This document shows positions 47,084 to 61,380 of a stretch of 64,000 bases of DNA, in pieces. The DNA comes from Epiperipatus broadwayi. Lineage: Eukaryota; Onychophora; Udeonychophora; Euonychophora; Peripatidae. The translations under genes and the position numbers were made by a program. The stretch lies in assembly GCA_028023455.1 (NCBI GenBank), contig JAQFVV010006738.1, forward strand, positions 179,456-243,455, given 5' to 3'. The notes under the pieces are model-generated. The model did not search any database. It saw nothing but the letters and a program-made list of their open reading frames with translations, and was not told the origin of the DNA. Positions within the stretch are counted from its first letter, which is position 1, and each line of letters opens with the position of its first letter.

Positions 47084-48527
47084 GCTTATCATATGCTTTA
47101 TGACTGATGATATTAATGCTAAAATGTGAATGTGAAATCACCATCTTTTTCTTTCTGGAAAGAAATCTCCTTAGTTTAAAAGAGATATTTGTTCTTGGAC
47201 CTCTGTATTTGAATATACTACTTGAAATGGATAAATGAAAAAAAACAGCTTAATACTATAATATAAATTATTGGAATCTAACTGTCTTTATTTATATATT
47301 TAAATATTTCATTAGGTTGAATGGCAATTATTGATGTATCTCTGTATTTATGTTTAAGGAAATCTTATGCAAAATAATTTTCAAGCTCTGCATCTAATTT
47401 AGGTTTCTTTATTGTCAAAAATTGGAGAAATATTATATGTTTGCAAATCTGTATCCTGGTAAAATAAAGAATTTTGATACTTTAAGAATTTGGTAAGCTG
47501 GTTATAATTTAGAATTATAATTTTATATATTTATAAATTATTATTTACTTGTTTTTATGTATTCATGTTTAATATATTTTATGCATTATGGTTCATGGTA
47601 ATATTCAGAAGTTCACATATTTTATTAATGTTATCTAATGATTTTAGTATGTTATCATTTTAAGAGTATAGTTTTATCTCCTGATGTGAATAACATATCT
47701 ATTTCAGTAAATACTTATATGTAAATCATTAAAAAACATTGTATATTTTTATTTTATTATTTATTTTAGGTTATATTTTATTAAATCAGATTTGACAAGA
47801 TGGCTATCTTATTGATTTTATATATCAGTTGATAATTATTATATTTATTAAGAGATATTAGCAATAGTTTTCTTGAGTATTGCTTTGAGATTATCTTGCC
47901 AATTTATGTTTCCAAGGGATGGTAGTTCTGCCCTCTTGATGATGTGAGTTTTTTTTTGATAACATATATATTTTATAAAGAGTTAGCCTTGTTTCTCTCT
48001 TCTTAATGATATTTTCCATAAGTAGTGTGTATTTTTCTGATTTCATGATTGTATGATTTGTTTGAGGCAACTCTAGTTGTTCCTAGTATTTGTGATTGTC
48101 CAATCCCATTTTTCTCATGTGCTCAGATACAAAAGTCTTGGTATATTTATTTGCATTCAGAATGTAGCTGCATCTTTTGTGTTTATGTCATCACTAGGTT
48201 CATTGTCTTATTGAATTTTCCCTTCAGAACTATCCCATTTTTGTATTACAACCATGTATGGTGTTCTATATATAACATTATTATGGCAATTGATATATTT
48301 GTTTTGGGGTACCATCTTTTCTTCAGATGCACTTTTGACTACTCTTAGTGTTGATAGAGATAGTCCTGATGTACAAATTTGTTCTGCTGTGCATTGTTCG
48401 CACCTTTATTCAAATTTTTAAAATTGTATTTATAAACCTAAATAAGCAATATACATCATCATCATCCAGTAGCAAGCCATTGCTAGATTAACAAGACATA
48501 AATAATATTTAGGTTTACTCAATGTTC
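47084..48527. other. AT-rich DNA, no gene recognised
   Basis: A plus-strand frame at 48049-48348 is Cys/Phe-rich without a recognised domain; its minus-strand reading is broken. I cannot support a gene. Confidence 0.45.
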
Positions 48528-48540
48528 TAGGCAATATTAT

Positions 48541-48639
48541 TTTTCATATGTCATAGTATCGGTCAGGAAGCGACCCGCAACAAACATCTGCAACCAACTG
48601 CTTGCTTGCAAGATGACCTCTCGGCTAACAATGCTTGAC
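48541..48639 (-). mobile_element. tRNA-derived SINE
   Basis: Target duplication of 13 bp with one mismatch: TAGGCAATATTAT (48528-48540) and TAGACAATATTAT (48640-48652). The T run, TCATATGTCATAGTATCGG and the terminal AATGCTTGAC match the other minus-strand copies. A small internal deletion shortens the A-box side. Confidence 0.9.
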
Positions 48640-48652
48640 TAGACAATATTAT

Positions 48653-51545
48653 TGGGTGAGTGTATGCAAATGTGGAACTTCTTGAAATAAGCTATGACAA
48701 TAAAAATTTCTCAATTAAAAAGATATAGCATTATTAAAATAATGCTTATGTTAGTCATTAAGCAGGAGAATGTAAAACTTGTATAATAATGCACATGTCA
48801 ATAAAACTTTTATCATTTAGGAAGGTATAGAAATTTTGTGATAATAATACCAATATTAATGTAAACTTTATTAATCTGGAAATGCGAAACTTCTTGTAAC
48901 AGTATTTGTGTTCACAAAGTTTATATCGATAAAAATAAACGATTAATTAAAATTTAATTTACTAAGTTATTTTGTTCATAAGTTTAAACTGCAAACTCTG
49001 AAATTGTATTTTTCTCAATATAATTAAATCGCTGTATTTTAACAGCGCATTTAAATGTTGTCTATTGTATATAAATATTATATTTTGCTGTTAAACCTAG
49101 TTTAGAGTATCAATATTATCCTACTCACATATCATATGTCCAGAAATCTAAACATTATTTAATTTATGATGCAATTATATTTCATTCTAATTACTCAGAA
49201 TGCATTCACATAAATTAAAAGTAATAAATAACTTAGTTATAATAATTTATAAATATTGAGAATGCAACTGAGTAATAAAATATTTATCCATTTTCTTAAA
49301 ATTTTTACTGATCTCTATAATTTAATTGCAATTATTTAAAGAAGATTGCTTTTGTAATAAACCTTTACCTGATTGTTTAATATTAATTGAAATGATTAAA
49401 TTATTTGCCTAAATCTATAAGAAAAATCGATTTATATTAACTGAGTATTCTGCGTGGCTATAAAATCCTTTAAACACTCTAGGTATTCGAAGACTATCCT
49501 AGGAGATTATTATATTATTCTCAAGAGTTTTTTATCCATTTTATTTTAATTAAAATATATTTTATTAAAATTTATTATATTTATTATTATTGTATAGTAG
49601 GTAGACATTATCTTTGGAGTAAATATAGGGTCCTATCATGCTATTTATTAGGACATCATTCATTTGCCTAAAAATCTATAAATAAAATAAAAGATTGAGA
49701 GATTTAATACTAAAAATATTTTAGTGAACTCTGAAATCTTATTATTATAGTACAATGATAAAAAATTACATTTTATGTCAAAAAAAAAAAAAAACTATTG
49801 GAAAAGAAAAGTGCAGAAATAGATAAATAATATTTAAGAACATGATTACTCTTTATATAAATCTTGAACTGTGGATCTGACTATGGCAATAAAATGTTGG
49901 AATAGCGATTATAAGGCGTAAGATTATATATTGGAAGGTGGTAATAACAAGTTATTAGGAGAAGAATGTATTATAACCGAATTATTTATTGGTTTGCGCT
50001 TTAATATTAAGAGCTTATATAGTTTAATAATAAACTGATAAATTTACTCCTCTTAATTTTAGTTTTAATGATTATTAAACTATTTATAATACTTAGTTTT
50101 TTGCTATTTTGGTTCCTGTAGCTCTTGTTATTACTGGTGTATATATCACTAATAGAGAACTCTGGTTTTAGCCTGATGTGGATGTCATCTAAAATTCTTG
50201 GTTATAGAGTATCTTAATTTTGATGACGTCTAAAATTTTTAGGTTATAATACATATAGGATCTCTGAAAGCCAGAAATATATAATATCAACTAATTATAA
50301 TTGGATAAAAGCTATAATTCAAAGGAAAAACGGAATGAGTACAATGAAAGAGGGTAATAAACTTATCAAGATGTTCACGAAAATAAAATCAAAGGCAAAG
50401 GCAGACAGTTTTGAAATCTATTGTTCCATGTCCAGTTAGAACTTTAAAATATTGAAATGGACATCATTAGGTTGTTCTTTAAAGTGATGAGCTCAAAAAA
50501 ATAAAAGGAACATTGAAGTTACTATAAATGAAATATGGTACATCTCTTACATAGTTTTTGATGATGATTGGAAAACATTTCTCAATTATAATCAAAATTG
50601 TCTACTGATAATAGTTGAGAAATTTTGCACCAAAACCCTGTTAGATACTTGGAATCAAATGTCTGATATTGTTGATCTATTGAAGTTAATTCTGCTAGTA
50701 TCCAGTTATTTACATGGTGCATCCAGCTTAATTCTTTGTCACCAATTTTGTATTTTATATTTACATACTTTCTTTTCAGTTTGTAGATTTATTATATCGA
50801 TAATCTTCCGTACATCAGTTCACAGATATTTTCCCATTGAGGTTGATGGGATTATATTAGTTAACTTTGTCAGTTATTTTCTGCTGATTTTATTAATGCC
50901 TTTTTTATCTCTTGTATTTATATTTTTAGCTCCTGTATCATTCTTGGTTGAATAGCAAAGTCATTACATACTATATTGCATTACTTTTTAATTTATTAAA
51001 ATAAAAGTTCAATTGTTTGTGGCTATTGCCTCTAGTAATCTAAACATAATGAATACACATAGAAATTGTGTTATTAATAATGATGAGACTATGTCTCTTA
51101 CTATATACCCTTCTAACCATTTAGTATAAGTGACACTAATATTTTTTTAAATGTATCTTTTTCAGGCAATGGTGTGTATTTTTTATTATGGTACCCACTG
51201 ACTCTGAAAATAAATGTTTGGGAGGGAATGAATATAACCTCATCTTTCATGTATGACACTTATTTATACACATTTATGTGTGTTTACCTAACTCTGGCCA
51301 CAATGTATCTGATCAAGCAAACATTTTTATATTAAAAGTATTTGGAAGATCTGTTTGCAGTGGAATGATCATCCTAGAATGCCATGTAATGCAATCTCCC
51401 TGCTTTTATTTTAGGGAGTGACATATTGCCATATGCAATGCAGATATTGAGGACCTTGGTCATCTTTCATATTCATTTTTGCAAAATTTTATATCCTTGT
51501 AAGGCTTTCATCCATTCTGTAACTGCATGATCATATATATATATT
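48653..51545. other. AT-rich DNA, no gene recognised
   Basis: Frames such as 50659-50955 (plus) are hydrophobic by composition and have no motif I recognise. No repeat found. Confidence 0.45.
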
Positions 51546-52605
51546 GTAACGATATATAAATATGTCGTTACATTAAATTGAAATAAAAACTTTTAAGTTC
51601 GCATAAAAAAATAAGTGTATTAAAAAGAAAAAAAAACTAAACGCTAAAATTAAAATGTTTGTTAAACGTATATATTCGCACAGATGCTAAACTTTAAAAA
51701 TATTTTTTTCATAAACAAAAAAAAAAGTATTTGAACGTATTTTTTTAAATAAAAAAATACAAGATTGAAATATAAAAATATTTTAATAAAAAAATAACGT
51801 AAGTTAAAATAAAAACAGGTATTAATTAATTCCTGTAATCTGTAAATGGAAATGATTGTTTATTAATTATCTAAAAGCTGTTTAATTAAAAAGTCAGATG
51901 AAAAGTTAGATAAGAGAAGAAAGAGAAATTAGCTTGACCAATGGAAGCACTAAGCCTTGGCTCGGACCCTAACGAAAGTGATGGATTAGTGACGTTTTGT
52001 TGATTGAATCCATGTGGATAATATAAAAAGGGAAATACAGTTTTTTCGGACAGTTCCAGCGTTGGGTGTTTGAGAGATGTGGTATGACGCACATACCACA
52101 CTCTCTATAAAAAAAAAAATGAAAAGACTGTGATACCTTGAACCAGCTATTGCCATCTCCAGAACATTACCTTCCAACGGAGGTTTCACTAGGAATTAAA
52201 AGCAGAAACCTGGACCCTTCTACCATAAGCTATATGAAATGAACAATTGTTAAAATCAATTAAGAACTTTCATCAAGTTTTACAAATTGATAAACAAGAC
52301 AACTGAAATGTTAAAACGGACTCTTATCTGACTTTTGTAAGTTTTTAAATCAAATTAATAATGTTTAATTTTATATGTTTTCCGATTGATAAACATCATT
52401 TCCATTTTTTTTCTTATTGTAAAGATTATTTAAATGTATGAAATTTAAGTTGTTTATAGATGCTTGCATGGATTCGTTTGCGGTTAATTATATTTTGGTT
52501 TTCATATTTGATCAAAATATATAGACATTCAATAAATAATGATACCTTACGGTGAGTATCTAAAATGTATTTATTCGGATGTCTTTTAAGTTATTGGTGA
52601 CAACG
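51546..52605 (+). other. Possible LTR of an LTR retrotransposon
   Basis: A TATA-like GATAATATAAAAAGGG at about 52017 is followed by a less AT-rich stretch (CAGTTCCAGCGTTGGGTGTT), then AATAAATAATG near 52532 and TTGGTGACAACGCAAG at about 52593, which resembles the GGTGAC-type primer-binding region downstream of Ty3/Gypsy LTRs. The proposed 5' end TGTAACG at 51546 lies in a short palindrome (GTAACGA..TCGTTAC). No second LTR and no adjoining plus-strand gag or pol was found, so it would be a solo or orphan LTR. Tentative. Confidence 0.3.
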
Positions 52606-53560
52606 CAAGTATCTTATGGTGAATACTATTGGGTTACTTATAAGTTTCCTTCTGCGATTGTCGGTATCAATAATTTTGTATTTTGATCGTTTATGTTTAT
52701 TTTGAAATGTTTTTGACCGTGGAATCTATGGAATCGATCTAAACCCAACATTTTTAAACAAATCTGTGCGAACGTATTTAAATGTTAAAATTAAGTCGGG
52801 TGTGAATGGCTATATAGTTTTGTAAAGTTGTATTAAGGGAGGGTAATCTTAGGTTATTCATTTCGTAGATGAATTGGTTCAATGGATTGGATATATTTGT
52901 GTAATTAGTAGATGTAGTATGAGGTCCGCTACGGGCAGGATTATAGATATACGCCACCCACCCTCTGTTTGCCTATGGATGGGTTTGTAAGTCGGCAGAA
53001 GACCGCAGTCCATTCCTATGGAGTTTTTTTTGTTTATTGTTCTACTTGCCAACAGATGTCACATTCCTGTTGGTGGAGAGTCAATGTCTTCTCTATTTCT
53101 ACTTATTGTTCAGATGTACATTCCTGACAATATAGTATTTTGTGTTGTCGTATCATGCTACATTGAATACATGAATGTATCAGATGGATTGGCACCAATT
53201 TGGTTGCGAAATTTGTTGCCTAAGGTTAAATCAGGGAAGAATATTTTCTTTTCAAATGCAGATCTATGTAGTCTATTCATACTTGACTATCTAAATAATA
53301 ATTAAACTCATTGAAACTTAGTTAAATGTAAAATTAAAAGTTAATATAAAAATCTAAAATGTTAAACTTATTCCTCAAAATTTAAATGTTATTTTATATG
53401 TGCGTAAATAAATATTTTTATGTGTTAATTTCTGGCAGTGGCTTTTACTCTTTGATATTTAAGATATAAATTAAGATATGGATTTTTATCTCTGCGTCTC
53501 CACTGAGCTAGTGACTTGGGCTAATGATCGGAATATCTAAATAAAGTGGAATCTTAACAG
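52606..53560. other. No gene recognised
   Basis: A slightly less AT-rich island at 52920-53010 carries GGTCCGCTACGGGC and GTCGGCAGAAGACCGCAGTC. The frame 53018-53305 (plus) has no recognised domain. Confidence 0.4.
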
Positions 53561-53571
53561 CGCGTATCTGC

Positions 53572-54960
53572 CTACTTTATAAATTTTTCTAGGCTCAAAT
53601 GCCTAGATGGCGCCCTTGTAGTGCAGATATTGTTTTTGCGGTTAGATTCGATCTCCACGTACATTCCGATTGGTACAATATATATATGTGTGTTTGCTAA
53701 ATCTACCACATTAATAGCTATATCCTTCCTATCTGTTGCATGTGATGCATCTAGCAACCTACTTAAAATGTCTACATGGGGAAAACGTTTTACTTCAGCA
53801 TATACTAATTTCTGTGTTACTTCTTTCATGAGTTTGAAAAGAATCTATCTAACTTTGCATGTGATTGCTTTTATCTAATTATTTATACTGGTTTTACTAT
53901 AAATCTAATATACTTGTTTGGGTATTCTCTTCCATATACATCAATGTCTACATCATTATTTGCAATTTTATATGTGTGTTTTATGGCATAAACTAAGGAT
54001 TTGAATCAATTATTTTTTACAAGATTGCTATACTCCTTCATAGTTACAGTCACACCCATGCTAAATTTATCCCTTGCTTCACATTTGTTTAGCTTGTCCC
54101 AGCATGTTTATGTCCTTTCCTGGATAATCATTCATATATTTCTTTTGTAATAGGTACTAATATTACTTTTTTGTTCTTAATTATCTCATTCCTATATTTA
54201 GTTGTTACTATGATTACAGACCCCAAATCTATTTCTAGTTTAACTGGTGCACCATTTATTTTACCCTGTCTGTAATTATTGAAGACATTTTCTTATTCTT
54301 GAAAGTTTTTATATTAATTTTTCTTTCTTTTTAGACTCTTAATATATTTTTTCTTTCTTTTAATTTAAATCCATTACTTTCTCAACTCACTTTATATTTA
54401 TCAGAGTTATGTGTGGTTTCTTTTGCACTATCACACCCTTTTAATAACCTGCATGCTGCTTTAATATGAGCCTGATTTTTACAACAGAAGCAAATGCTTT
54501 CTTTTAATCTACAAGTCGTATAACTATTATTACTGTTACATCTACATCAAAAATTTTATGTGAAGCTCTTATACTTACATTTTCTTATTTATTCTCCCTC
54601 ATGAATTTTACTTCTAGATTTTTGTTGACTAGTTTTTCAGATTGTTTAAATAGTTCTTCACTTAAAGCCTTTATTGTTTCAAATATTGATGAGTTACCCA
54701 TCAACAATCTTAGGCAAAACACATGCATTATAATGCCAAAAATGAATTTGTCCTTTAATACCTCATTTAAGAAAAAAGATTCAAAGTTGCATTTTGTTTG
54801 CTGACTTCTTAACAGCTCAGCCACATTCTCCATTTCTGTATCACAATCCAATTGGTAGCAAGAATACAGTTTACATCTTTCCATAATCATAATCAGTCTT
54901 GAAGTAAAATATTCATTCATAATTTCTATAGTTTTCTCAAATGTCAAATAAGATAGTTTA
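53572..54960 (-). pseudogene. Ty3/Gypsy gag-protease remnant, internally deleted
   Basis: Minus strand. The piece 54585-54947 matches the retrotransposon gag pattern: IMERCKLYS, then a run with SQQTKCNFESFF, LNEVLKDKFIFGI and LLMGN..IFETIKALSE. A zinc knuckle with spacing CxxCxxxxHxxxxC (CFCCKNQAHIKAAC) follows at about 54451-54492. A protease-like block NGAPVKLEIDLGS lies at about 54215-54260; the active-site DTG/DSG appears as DLGS. After a gap with stops, 53572-53829 contains PHVDILSRLLDA, possibly the DALSRL tail of the pol RNase H region. Most of pol is missing. Several stops; not functional. No LTR pair identified. Confidence 0.68.
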
Positions 54961-55875
54961 ATAGGGGGGGTCTTCCTGAGCTACAAATACTCTATAAGTA
55001 GCTGCTCCAAATCCAAATAAACAATTGTTGTCAACCTTAAGACTGAATTATTTTTATTTGCAAATATAAAAATTTTAAATCTCTGTACATAATGCCTCCA
55101 TAAGCCACATTGTACAGTATCAAATTCCTCAAGACTATTTTTATTAGCTGTTCTTATTTTTTTCTAACATACAATAATTAATGGGAAAGATTTTCACCTT
55201 TAATATGTGCATTGTCCTAGTCTAAATAGCTCAACCATGTCATATTGAGTATTGATGATACTCACAAACTCAAACACAAAATAGAGACTTACAATAAATA
55301 AATAAATTTATTACCAAATTAAAGAACTGTGTAAAAATGTTGATGTCTTCTAAAACGTTCTTTTGTTCTTGTGCCAATCTGATGTACTCTGATGCTTCAG
55401 TAATTGCATAGTTCATAAATTATTATTCAGAAATAGTTATTTCCAAAATATACAACATTGAGTCATTCTGGCTCAACAGTTTGTTTTCAGGTTCTGGTTT
55501 ATACAGTAGTAAATATCAGGAATGTTATCAGTTCTGGATCCATTTTCTGTCTAGTGCTTGCTCACTTCTCTTGTAATGCTCCTGCTGTACAGATTTGTCA
55601 CATAATTGGCTTCAGTTATCTGATGATAATAATATTTAATAGTTCCAGATATATAATATTGTTATGTAGTCAGTTCTGGGTGCTGTTCTAGCTGCTATGC
55701 CTAAAGTTGAATGCTATCTAAAATCAAACATTATTTGAGCACATAATCCAATGACTACATGTATATCTTCCCTGACTTCCTCCTGGGCAACATGAAAATT
55801 GAATATTCTTTTTCATGGTATTGCCTATCATTATTTGTGTGATGCTTTCAGGAGTGCAACCTGGCGTTCTATACT
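54961..55875. other. No gene recognised
   Basis: A GGGGGGG run at 54964. The frame 55458-55691 (plus) has no motif. It may include upstream parts of the Gypsy remnant, but I cannot show that. Confidence 0.4.
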
Positions 55876-55878
55876 GAT

Positions 55879-55913
<35 letters not shown>

Positions 55914-55925
55914 TGATGTGGATCA

Positions 55926-55960
<35 letters not shown>
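55876..55960. repeat. Two (AT)n tracts with duplicated flanks
   Basis: Two AT tracts (about 55882-55910 and 55929-55957). Each is preceded by GATC(C)A(G)TAT-like sequence and followed by ATGATGTGG, so a unit of tract plus flank has been duplicated. Confidence 0.9.
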
Positions 55961-56357
55961 TGATGTGGTGGTTAGCACTTCTACACTTCTGAATATACTT
56001 TATGACAAGCATTATGGTTTTATATGGGTGCATACTATAAGGTATTTCTGTGTACTATTCCTTCCTTGTTAACCTTTACTTGTAAACACAAATTATTTAT
56101 ATTCCTCCTTTGTATTTAGGAGACAAACGAACATTTATGAAAGCAATCATTTACTCTGACTACTTTCTTTAATTACATTAAAGATTAAGTTCTTCCCTTT
56201 TTGCCTCTGGATAAGTCCACAATTATCTTTTTATATTTATTCATTAGCAAACCCCCTTTCAAGTCAAGAATTGAAATACTGAAATTTATTAATAGCAAAT
56301 AAGTTTAAAACGGTTTGGTGCAATAACTGATTTAACATATACCAGATACATAATTTG

Positions 56358-56461
56358 TAGTCAAGCATTGGTGGTCGAGAGGTCAGTGCGAATGCCTTAC
56401 AAGCAGTTGCATGGGTTGCGGGTTCGTTTCCCGGCTGATGCTGTGACACATGAAAAAAAAG
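56358..56461 (+). mobile_element. tRNA-derived SINE
   Basis: Target duplication GATACATAATTTG at 56345-56357 and 56462-56474, exact over 13 bp. The body starts GTCAAGCATTGGTGGTCGAG, has TTACAAGCAGTTG, the B-box region GGGTTCGTTTCCC and the 3' acceptor side CGGCTGATGC, then TGTGACACATGAAAAAAAA. A clean representative of the family. Confidence 0.95.
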
Positions 56462-56474
56462 GATACATAATTTG

Positions 56475-56910
56475 GACAATTTATTTAATTTTGATGCATT
56501 AAATAAGAAATGTATATGTGAAAACAGGATCGTGATGTTATTTTTTACGCAGTAGAGCTAGGCTTCAGACCTAGAAATATATTAAAAGATTACAACAATA
56601 GTGATTATGTATTATTTTCCCAATTATCATCATCATTATTATTATATTGAAAAAAATGACTCAAAACTTAAAATTAAGGAAGCATGGTATATAGCTAATA
56701 ATACTCATGCTTTAAAATGCAAAGAACCATATTTTCCCCTTTTCAAAAAATGATGCTTCCAACTATAATTTATATATGCTCTAAACTATAATTTACATAT
56801 ATATTGCACCATTTTCCTATTCTGATTCTTCTATAAATATGAGGACACAATAAGCCCTCAAAACAGCTCAACCATCACATTGTTACTCTGCACAGCTTCT
56901 CTAATGCTGT
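56475..56910. other. AT-rich DNA, nothing recognised
   Basis: No gene recognised between the SINE and the microsatellite. Confidence 0.5.
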
Positions 56911-56915
56911 TTCCA

Positions 56916-57204
<289 letters not shown>

Positions 57205-57899
57205 GTGCATACTTTATTGCTAACAAAGGTTACATGATGTTTACCTACTTATACCTTGGTTACAGTGGCATGATAATTTTTACAGATTTGGTTAATGGAG
57301 ATTTTCATTGATAATTACATGGGTATGGAAGTGCTTAATTGGAGTCAATATCAGTTAACCTATTTAATTACAATACTTCAGAAATCCTTGGTGTACATGG
57401 TAGATTTTTTTCATGATATGATTGTTATTGCTATCATTGTTTAATTTTTACTGTTATTTGTTTCTGATCTTGTTAGTTTAGTGTCCCTCTTTCCACCTCT
57501 CATTAATATTTTGTTATTGTCTTTATTCATTGGTTAAAAGTTTTATTCATTTGTTTGGCTGCGTAAAAATCCACATTTCATATTGTCCTTTTAGTTTCTT
57601 CTTCATTGTTGATTTTGTTTGAATAGGCTGTGCTTATATTATGGTTAGTTTTGCATGTTCTTATAAATTAGCTTGTAATTTTAATAGTGGCCACATGTAT
57701 TGCCACATGCCATCTGGTGTTATTTCCCAGGCTGAAAGTGCATTGTGTGCACCAAATGAATAAAGTCCAAAGATTGCTGTTTGTGCTGTAGGAGTTGTCT
57801 ATTTATGTGTAAAATTTATTAGCTATTATATAGTTTGTCTTGTTCTATATTGATTGAACATATTGTTTTATGCATTATTTAACAACTATACAATTGTAA

Positions 57900-60704
57900 A
57901 ATATGCATTGTTGTGTTTCTTCAGTAGCATGGCAGAGGTTGCAGAATGGATCTATTGACCTATAAAGATAATGATATTGTAATAAATAGGTTGTTGGAAG
58001 TGCAAATAGATTTAACTTGATGAAGAAGTCAATGAACTTCGATTTCACTGACTATTTTCTAAAGTTTTTAAGGAGTTTCTTATTGTTTACTCTCAGCATT
58101 GTGCTGAAGGTCTGGTTTTTTGTGCTTGGGTTGATCAACTATATGTCTGCCAGTGTGTGTATTTGTTATCAATTGTGAGTGTTGTAGTTCCAACATTGAT
58201 TTGTGCTGAGTGTGCTAATGATACTAGATATTCACATGTTGGGGGTGGACAAACTGTGAAGATTATGGTGAGGAGGTTTGCAGATGCTGAAACTGTGCAG
58301 TAATCTTTGCAAATAGCTTTATTGTTTTTTGTGTGTGGAACTCATGTATTGTGTGTAGCCCGACCATTCTGTATAGTTGTTTGACTGAGTTATTTCATTG
58401 AAATTGCTATAGTTTACCTATGCCATAGTAGTTTGTTACAGACTGATGATATTGCTGCTGCAAAGTTTTTTTAAAGCTTGAAATAGGTGAATAATATGCC
58501 ATTCTTGTTGTTATAAGTATATTAAATATGTGCACTTTTGAATATAGATATAAGTATGCATTTGATAAAGATGTGGCTGTTTTTTGCTTTCTGTTTGACC
58601 TTATTTTGAAGTTGTCTCATTCCATGAGCTCCCAGGTAAAACGGAAACCCAAGAAATGATTTGCCTTGATATAGCTGTGTAGGATTTATTAATATAAATG
58701 AACCATCCGATGTTTTGCTTAGGTTGAATTGTAGTTTGTGGGTGTCTGTAATTTTGTAGTATTTTTTCTAATACTGCTATTTCTTTAAATGAATTTAGAA
58801 ACACTGTCCCATCAACCATGTATGCAATATATAAACTACATTGGCAGTTCATGGTATTAATATTCCTGATAACTCATGTTCAATCTGTTTTAAGAGTAGA
58901 TTTATGTATAGAATAAACAGCAGTGCACTGAGTGGAGATCCTTGTGAAATTGACTGTCTGGGAGTAAACGCTGTTGGGTTTCTGCCACTAAGTGTGAGGT
59001 GTATCTCTCATTTGAGTAAGAGATATGCAATGATGTAAAGTAGGGTGGGTGGAATTGCTGTATTTGGAAGCATGTTTATTAAGATATCGATTGCAATAGA
59101 ATCAAACACTGCCTGTATATCTAGTTGAATTGCAATTGGGATATGCTTTTTATCTTGCTGGATTGCAGCCTATGTGGAGGAGAATCCCTTCTTTGCATAC
59201 TGCAAGTTTGATATCAGTGGCAGTGTGTATGTTTTTATTTTATCTTTGACTATCTTTTCCAATAATTTAATTCCCAATGGAACCATGGAAACAGGTCAAA
59301 AGTTTTGTGATTTGAAATAACTATTGTTTTATTGTTAAATGACACTATTGCTACTGGATATAGTCCTCTAATATTGTATTGTTTTGTGATAAGAAGTTAG
59401 CAAGGTTTCAGTGATACTCTGTGATAAATTGACTCAATGTGAAAAGACAAATTCTGGTATGCTGTTGGTTCCAGGGTAACAACTGTTGGGAATTTTTTTA
59501 AGCTTTTCAGCAAATTGTTGGATCTGAAAATGAATATTTTTTCAGGTATTTCAAACTCATCAATAGTTAGTGTGTATTGTTTATATGTTTGGAGATTTTG
59601 CTTGAAATGTTGGTACATGGGATCTAGCATGTTATGTCCTGCATAGCCATTGACCCTTATATCAATTGCCATGGGCACTTTTCTGGTTGATGGATAGCCC
59701 AGTACCCAGAAGATATATTGGTGTGTCCATGTGTGTTGTTGGATGAGGCATATTTTTCACAAGGTATTTTTTGTTTACATGTATTGTGACATAGCTTTGT
59801 TAGTTTTTATATGTATTGGCGGATGTTGTGCATAAATCTGGCAAAGGTGATTTTCTTATGAAGATCATCTACTAGAGCCATTAATCATGAGGGTGAGCAT
59901 CTTGTCATGTGATTATGTTGAAGGACAGCATGTTAATGAATGAATATTTTTGGATTGAATCTTGTAGCATATCATTAATTTTATTTAGTATTATGCAAGT
60001 CTCTGAGAATAGGAATTTGGTAGTGGTTATTGAGAGTAGGAGTCTGATTGTTTTTTCTAGATAAATGAATTTGTTTGGAGCTCTCAGAAATTTATTGTAA
60101 TGGCTTGCGCAACAGGGTCTGAAAATAGTCAATGATTGAACTGGAAATTGAATAAATGATAAAGCATTGGTGTGTAATAGCATATATCAATAAATGTAGC
60201 ATGCTGTTATTTGTAGAATGATACTGAATCTGTGGCAACAAAACCCTGAGCCTTCATGAGTGGCAGGTTTAATTGATATAACAATTCTGTATAGAATTTT
60301 TTATAGCTTAAAGTGGAATAATCCATTATTATGATTGGGTTATGGCTGTTTGTGATCTGGGAGTTTATTGTGAAATTGTATGTGCTGTTATGCTGGGATC
60401 CAAGAATACATACACAAAAATAATGTTGAGTGTGGTAATTGATGTGCTAATTTGTGATTAGGAGATGTGAGTCAATGTAAATAGTTTTGAATGTCAAAAA
60501 ACTGCAGTTTGTGACTGAATATATCTGTGTCCATTGAAGGTGCTGATGTGTCCCTGGAGTATATGAAAAAACATTGACTGTATAGAATTTATGTTTATTA
60601 TAGATTTTTGTTTCTACTAGTCCTAGTATTTGTGGTTGTATGATGCTAATCCATTTGTTGAGCTGATTGATATATTTTTGCCATTGAATTAATACCTCTG
60701 ACAT
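57900..60704 (-). pseudogene. LINE ORF2 remnant: endonuclease, RT, C-terminal zinc motif
   Basis: The endonuclease begins in 60447-60704 with QLNKWISIIQPQILGLVETK, the typical N-terminal strand, helix and ETK of APE endonucleases. RT motif A reads IQLDIQAVFDSI at about 59085-59120 and motif B SISQGSPLSALLFILYINLLL at about 58900-58965. The motif C region reads YIAYMVDGTVFLNSF at about 58780-58830, with the DD pair altered to VDG. The C-terminus has CNLC and later Cys residues near 57926-57960. Spread over several frames; not functional. Confidence 0.72.
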
Positions 60705-61380
60705 TCAGCACTGCTACATTAATTGTCAGTAACTGTAGAGCTGGGATCAGTTTGTATTTTTGTTGTCATTGTTTTGAGGTTTTACATTGTGAATTTTCAT
60801 ATTTCCATTTGTTTTTGGTCTGTTTTATTGGCTTTTGTATCATTCTTCTGATTGATTTTTGTATTGAGCATATTTGTGTGTTTAATGGTTTTTTTTTTGT
60901 GATTCTGCGGTTATTGACTAGTTTTTGAAAGAAATTGTGAGTATTTCCATTGGATTTGTTCAGTGCTCATTTATACAGTCAATCCACTGATGAATCAGAG
61001 TTATCCATCATTTGTCTTTGCTTTTTTGCTAGCTTTTTTTTGGTAGCTCTCCCAGACTTTCTCATGCTTTCTGGTTAGACTAGATTTGTTAGTTCCATTG
61101 TTTGTGCTAGGGTTGCTTGGAGATAGGAGTGTCTCTATAATTTCTATGGTCATCTCATTTGGTAATAGTATGTTGTGTGATTTTATCCATTGCATAGTCA
61201 AGTACTGGCATATATACAATTGCTTTAGTTATTTTTTTGCTTGGCTTTCACTTTCTCTTTGGTCATGTACCTTGGTTTGGATTTTTGTTTTTTTCAATGA
61301 ACATATCTATAAGGGTCTAGTTTGTGCACTGATACAATGGCTATTATTTCTTTTATTTGCTTATTAGTGTTGAAATTTTG

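Noticed and set aside
48049-48348. Cys-rich protein
   Set aside because: Antisense composition effect in AT-rich DNA; no domain or relative recognised.
53018-53305. Protein-coding exon
   Set aside because: Open for 95 codons but with no recognised domain and no clear splice partners.
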